From NCBI RefSeq assembly GCF_910589235.1, contig NC_060958.1, positions 11,405,437 through 11,469,436 of the forward strand: a stretch of DNA of 64,000 nucleotides, written 5' to 3'. Numbering within the stretch: the stretch's first letter is position 1; the number at the start of each line of letters is the position of its first letter. Under the pieces are notes generated by a model that was given only the letters and a program-made list of their open reading frames with translations, was not told the DNA's origin and did not search any database. Below, piece after piece: positions 58,557 through 64,000 of this stretch. The translations under genes were made by a program, and so were the position numbers. The DNA is from Vespa crabro. Taxonomy: Eukaryota > Arthropoda > Insecta > Hymenoptera > Vespidae.

Positions 58557-60468
58557 TTACATTGTCTTTCGTAATCTGAATTTGATCCACAGACCACCTT
58601 GCGCTCGTAAAGTCATTCTATATTTGACATATATCTTATTTTTGTTCGCAATGGGTTCCAATACAAAATTTCGAAGAATTGAACTAACGAGTACTTTCAT
58701 TTCTAATATCGCAAATTTGTATCCTGTGAAAAGATAGATAATTTGTAATGAAAATTGTTGATAAATGTAATGACAATCATTATTTCTTACCGATACAATT
58801 CTTAGGACCAGCGCTAAAAGGAATATAAGCATATGGATGCAATTTTTCAGTAGAGTTTTGTGGATCAAAACGTTCTGGTTTAAAGGATTCCGGATCTAAA
58901 TAATATCGTGGGATTCGATGCGTAAGATAAGGTGAGATCAAAACGGAAGTACCAGTCGGTATTATTCGACCACCTAAAAGAAAAAGAATAAAAAATGGAC
59001 CAGAAGATGATGGTTCTAACGATGATTTATAAAGAAATCTCAATACCAATTTTTATATCTTCAGTGAGGCATCTGGCTATTACCGGTATGACGGGATAAA
59101 GTCTGAGCGTCTCTTTTATACACATCTCCAAATATTTCATCTCTTTCAAAGACTTAAACGACGTTAAAGTAGCGTTATTGTTGTAAATTTCATCCAACTC
59201 GTCAACACATTTTTTCTGGCATTCGGAATGATTTGCCAATAGAAAGAGCATGCATGCCGTTGCCGTGCTGACGGATTCCAAACCAGCCAGCATAAATGTA
59301 CTGCATTCGTTTAAGATGGCTTCGTCATTGAAATACGAATACTTTTGTTTCATGTTGACCATGAACTCCAACAGAGACATCCTTCCGTTTTCCGTTTGCG
59401 TTTCATCGTTTGTCATATCGTAAGAATTTAGACGCTTAGATTTTTCTATCTTTTTAATAATATCGTAACAATAGGCAATATTATTGTCTAATTGTTGCTT
59501 ATCAATTTGCGACTTCTTAGTCAATTTATATAATGACTCGAATAATAGCCACGGTCTCTTAAAACGATAAGATGCGAACATTTCGTTCCTGAGGTATCAG
59601 AAATAGTTGGTTGATTATGTTAAACAGAATTAATTAATATATAAAACTTACACTTTGAAAGGCAGTTCGCACGTTTCATTATTCTTTTTGTTCTCTTTAA
59701 TCAATTTTAAGCCTAGGACAGTTTCTGCCTGTATATTATAGATGACGTCATTGATTAATTTAGTAATATTCATGTCCTGATTAACAATATCGCGTAATAC
59801 TGATGTCAAATATTCGGCGTGCTCCACAAAGATTTCAGCGAACTTTTCGAGTCCATGAACGTTGAAAGCCTTTTGAATGATATTCCGATGCATTTTAGAG
59901 GCTTCACCGTCGTTTATTGTTAAACCTTTTCCAATGACATTCCTAAATAGAGAATAAACAAAAGGCTTACGTGTGTGTTTCGAGCTACTGAGTATTATTT
60001 GAATGTCTTCAGGTTGAATGATCGCTAGATATGGTATAAAAGTCACCCAAAGTCTGATTATATTATACGTGGAATATTTTTTCATTTCATTCATAACTAC
60101 GAAAAGAAAAAGCACAGAATTAGTAAAAAACGAAATCGTTTTTCTTTTTCCTCTTTTTTTCTTTCTTGAAACTTACCATTTGGTTTAAAGTAATAATGGA
60201 TATTACCAATCAGCGGCAATGCCGGTGGTCCATCGAGACTAAGTGTGATTTTAACGAGTCGAATGTAGTTTCTCAGAATATATATAACGTAAAGGAAGAT
60301 CAACGCAACGACATAGATCCATGAGTTAGATGTTGTTAGTTCCCACTGTTACCATTTCAAACGTTATATCAAGCAACGAGATAAACTTATTATACTCTTT
60401 CTCTCTCTTTTTTGCACTATATATAAAAATGAATAATTACTTACGATCTGTGTATTACTTAAGGGCAT
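58557..60468 (-). CDS. Cytochrome P450, CYP4-type, copy 2
   Basis: Exons in transcript order: 60445-60468, 60177-60345, 59652-60096, 59047-59588, 58791-58973, 58557-58723; 1530 nt, 509 aa, same architecture as copy 1 with the heme Cys at 453. About 13 residues differ. Six of them cluster in residues 111-124: copy 1 reads FIYSIFRNFLGNGLI where copy 2 reads FVYSLFRNVIGKGLT. That segment precedes the C-helix, near substrate recognition site 1 of CYP4 enzymes, so substrate preference may differ. Others include P to S in FAPYRF and A to G after the heme loop. All splice sites are intact, so it should be a functional paralogue. Confidence 0.93.
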
Positions 60469-60978
60469 GGCGTTTTTCCACGAGCGCTGGAGTGAGTGCT
60501 GGAATGAAAGGCATTTTTTTATTTGGTCCTTTATTAAAACTAGATAAGATTACTTGAATATTTTCTATAATTCTAAACGATTCTAAAGGCAACCAGAGAT
60601 TTATTATCAAGTAGATATCTATTTAAAAATTCATATTCCATAATAAAATATCTATAACTTTTTTTTTCAAGAATGAACCTTGATAAGTTTCATCATCGTC
60701 AGACTAACGCATATATTCTCTCTTACGACAGAATGTTTTATATTCGTTGTGCATCGGCGATACGAGAGTCTACATGCGTTTCAACAAAGTGTTTAGTAAG
60801 TATTTACTAGTTTCAAATTATTTATAAGGTAAAGCGCAATCTATGTTTCGATAAAGAAGAGTATTAAGATTATTTCTTTTCTTTGATGTAACGTTGGAAA
60901 ACTCAACAATGAGAAGTATCATTATTCGATTTATGGTACTACGGAAACGATTTCTCCTTTTTCTCTTAGGAATTTATC
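60469..60978. other. Upstream region of P450 copy 2
   Basis: Counterpart of 53678-54174, with an extra GTGCATCG insertion near 60750. No coding signal. Confidence 0.5.
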
Positions 60979-61130
60979 ATTTAGTTTGAAGAAATAATAA
61001 ACACTATCAATTATATAATAGTGACTATGCTGCACCGAGGCTATGTGAAATTTTTATAAGTTAAATATAGTTTCTTAAGACATATATTATTACGCGAGGG
61101 AAGATCGATACAAGCGAGACAGATCCACAA
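60979..61130 (-). pseudogene. Relic of P450 exon 2, minus orientation (unit 2)
   Basis: Copy of the relic at 54175-54330, carried along by the segmental duplication. Confidence 0.75.
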
Positions 61131-61174
61131 ATCGGATGGTAACATTATGGAGTTTGCTTTCGCGTGATGTATCT

Positions 61175-61259
61175 CCTGATAAACTACATTCGACTTGTAA
61201 AAATCTGACTCAGTCGTTGATAGACCACATACATTGGCAATAATTCGTATTGTTTATGA
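61175..61259 (+). pseudogene. Relic of P450 exon 2, plus orientation (unit 2)
   Basis: Copy of the relic at 54375-54460 in the same head-to-head arrangement, again with in-frame stops. Confidence 0.75.
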
Positions 61260-63336
61260 TCTCTTCGAAAGAATTGATAAATATCCAAGAGAAAAATAAG
61301 AGAATCGTCAAATCGTTTCTAGATTCATAAATCGATTGTTCCTTGTATATTATTATGTATAATTCCAAAATTTATGCAAAAGAAAAGATTTATGATCTTA
61401 TTATTTTTGTTTCGGAACATATATTAGGCTTCGTTTTATAAATAATTTATATATACCAAATATTTACATTAATTGTTTCGTCAAACCTTAAGTACATGGG
61501 CTCCGTGCTATTGATGCACAAATAAAATATCCTACCGTAAGAACGAGTGCACGTTGATTTGACGATGCTGAAACTTATTAGAATGTATTTATTCGAAACA
61601 AAAAATTGAAATTCAAAGAAAAGAAGTAACAAATAAATGTTTATCTTATTTATGGATTCTTCCTTTATCTTCCTTTGGAGTTTCTTTTTGATTTTCCTTT
61701 GTATCATAGATCGGTTTTAAAAATCGACTAATCAAGCTTTGAAGACTTCACGTCCGTTGTATGAACGGCTAAATAAAATATTGGTTTATACGAAGTAACA
61801 CTCTATTCTCAAATAAGGCACCAGATCGACTAAACCTTTTTTTTGATTGCGTTCTATTAGTATATATAGATAGAAACACTTCAAGGATCTTGAAGGGGTG
61901 GGGTTATTATTGTATTCATGTATGACAATTTTAATTCAAGGCACGTTTTCTTGGTGTTCATTGGCATGCAAGACAGCGAAAGTATTTCCTATTAGTTTCG
62001 TTAAAGGTGGCACGTAGATTCAATCAATATATATATAATAAGATTATGTGTCGATATTTTCGTACATATTAAGTAAAGAAGCGTCTTTGTTAATATAAAT
62101 GATCTATATAACATGCTGAAATAAAAAATGTTACGTAAACTTATTATAAATGATTATTTATATGACATATTGAAATGTCAGTTCCTTTCTTTGGTCTACT
62201 TGACATTTACGTATTTCGTTTACTCACATTCTTGCTCGAACGCATATGAATGAATAATGTACCATAAACTGCAATAAAAGTAATTGCGGGATAGAAAATA
62301 GTTTTATCGATAGGTTTACAATAGAAACATTTATTTGTAGAATCCGTTGCAAAGACACGACGGAATATCTGATATTTTTGTTTGTTTGTTTTTCCTTTTT
62401 CTTCGCTTTGTTATCTTCGTTTGATTCATCCCATATTACATATACACGGGGAATAGATATAATCCGTGCACCTGTTTGTTCGATTCAGTTTGGTCGACAA
62501 GGTCTAAAAACGCATTGGCGCTAAGAAAAGAGAAACGAAACGAAACGAAACGAAGCAATAAGAACGATGCTCCAGCAACTATTACGATTCTACAAGTTCA
62601 AGTTTAATTTTTATTGCACTAAAATCATTTCTTCCTTTTTTTTTTTAACCATCAGGTATTCAATTCTTTTTTCATCAAATTGCTTTTATCTCAAATAGAT
62701 TACTTTAACGTTTGATTAGGAATACAAGTTGATATCGACTGTAAAATTTATTTTTAATTGACGCATCAATCTTTAGAAATTTCTTTAGACTTTTACGTGC
62801 ATACAAAAATAGTTATGTAATCGAGAATAAATTCTTTTGCGATGCTTTTCACGTTCTGCGCTTCGCGCTAGTGCGTCTAGACCTTTACATATTTTCGTTC
62901 TTTCTCTCTCCCTTTCTCTTTCCCCCTCTTACTCTCGTTGTTTCACATGTGCATTGGAAACTACATTTCTTGCACGGATTATAATATAAATGCACACGAG
63001 ACACAGATAGGTATAGGATGGAAGATTTAAGATTACAAGTAAAGTAGTCTTATGTCCGGTGCTTTAGGAAACACGTGCGCATTTTATATGCGTTTCTCCT
63101 TTTATTTTAATGTAGCGAGATGAAAGATAATGGTCTTATTTCAATTTTCTTTCATTAGAAAAATTCACGAGACAGAGCCATTATATTTTCATCACAAAAA
63201 AGGTTTCAAGCTTTGAAGAATATATAGTTCTCATTAATTTTAGTAAATAATGCTTAGCCAACTTGGATAAAAAATTAATCTTGAAGGAAAGCATGTTTTG
63301 AATTGACTTTAATGATTACTATTATATACTCTTTAA
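61260..63336. other. Non-coding part of duplication unit 2
   Basis: Counterpart of 54461-56445, more diverged toward its right end. No coding frame supported. Confidence 0.5.
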
Positions 63337-64000
63337 GTCTTGAATCCCTTTGTTCTTTCTAATCCTGTAAATATTATCTCCAATTTTTCACATTAGAATT
63401 TTAGCCGAACGATTTGACCTGAATGTGCACGTGCTTTTTACGTTTAGTGCAATGAAGGAAGAAATTTTGTTGGAAAATGTATAGTTAGGTTTACACATAA
63501 TTCTGATATTTTCCTCGAAAGACTTAAGTAGTATAATTTTGAAACGACACTTTTTTATATCGACTTCTTCTCTTTCCTTCGCGAGTCTTGCTTTCCTTTT
63601 CAATTATCAGGTTCGTTTGATAATCGTTTTTTACATGAATGTGCTGATTTTATAGAGAGACAAGTATCCATCGACTAAGAGTTCTTTTGACAGTAGAAGA
63701 TTATTTTTTTTTTTTACGTGCATACGATTGATAATCTGTAGCAATAGCAATCGCTTTATCTTTATTTATAGAGTAGAAACGACGGAAGTAATAGCAACGA
63801 TGGAAAATTTGTATCGATCAATTATGATGCTCACTATCTGTATTGTATAGAAAATAAATATGATTGAATTGTGTGTGTGTGTGTGTGTATGTATGTAAAA
63901 GAAACTATGAAAAAGAATTCAGAAAGAAGGAAGATCTGTCTGAAAAATCTAAAAATGAATGCAAGAACAGTATGGAGAAAAAAAATATATGTAAAATAAC
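63337..64000. other. Unique sequence right of the duplication
   Basis: No gene recognised. A (GT)n tract lies at about 63871-63888. Confidence 0.5.

Larger units (their letters stand above)
56446..63336. repeat. Tandem segmental duplication, unit 2
   Basis: Direct copy of 49639-56445. Similarity starts near AATTACTTCTTTAAAAATAA and ends near 63336, after ACTATTATATACTCTTTAA (unit 1: ACTATTACATACTTTTTAA). Divergence increases toward the right end, with small indels and rearranged bits. Confidence 0.95.

Noticed and set aside
1..64000. tRNA genes, rRNA, CRISPR arrays, complete transposons
   Set aside because: I looked for tRNA B-box-like sequences, regular spaced repeats and transposase or reverse-transcriptase frames and saw none that hold up; simple repeats are microsatellites only.

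Overview
This window is nuclear DNA of an insect, most probably an aculeate hymenopteran (bee, wasp or ant; a vespid would fit, but I cannot prove the family). The evidence is AT-rich sequence, short GT-AG introns, insect-type proteins, a selenoprotein K homologue with Cys in place of Sec (Hymenoptera lack selenoproteins), and small TATA-driven secreted-protein genes. Exon chains below were assembled by hand from splice sites and reading phase. Where I give a full exon list, the exon lengths sum to a multiple of three with an open frame.

Layout. 0.5-2.8 kb (+): cathepsin D-like aspartic protease. 3.2-7.9 kb (-): SLX4 nuclease scaffold. 8.4-8.9 kb (-): unrecognised small membrane protein. 11.2-17 kb (+): CREB, with a cluster of CRE sites upstream of its GC-rich 5' UTR and a long AT-rich 3' region. 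19.5-20.3 kb (-): probable non-coding snoRNA host gene, sharing a promoter region with 20.5-24.8 kb (+), the mitochondrial carnitine/acylcarnitine carrier. One carrier intron holds a complete LRR secreted-protein gene on the other strand. 25.8-27.6 kb (-): WASH1.

29-41 kb is the accessory part: a run of compact genes for secreted proteins (Gly/Trp-rich peptide, 139 aa, 149 aa, 397 aa, 221 aa, and one reading frame interrupted by an amber codon). Three of them share a dibasic site, an acidic linker and a C-terminal RPLF(V/R)(Y/F)RQ(Q/E) box. I know no described family with this box.

41.5-45.2 kb (-): RNF216/TRIAD3 E3 ligase, with a GC-AG intron. 46-50.2 kb (+): HBS1, with an alternative terminal exon that would give a SKI7-like isoform. 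From about 49.64 to 63.34 kb there is a recent 6.8-kb tandem duplication. Each unit carries the HBS1 last exon, the selenoprotein K homologue and an intact CYP4-type P450, plus inverted relics of an older P450 exon. The last 0.65 kb shows no gene I can support.

Functional links visible here are limited. HBS1/SKI7 (mRNA surveillance), SLX4, CREB, WASH and RNF216 are unrelated housekeeping or regulatory genes. The coherent local systems are the RPLF-box secreted cluster and the duplicated P450 block.
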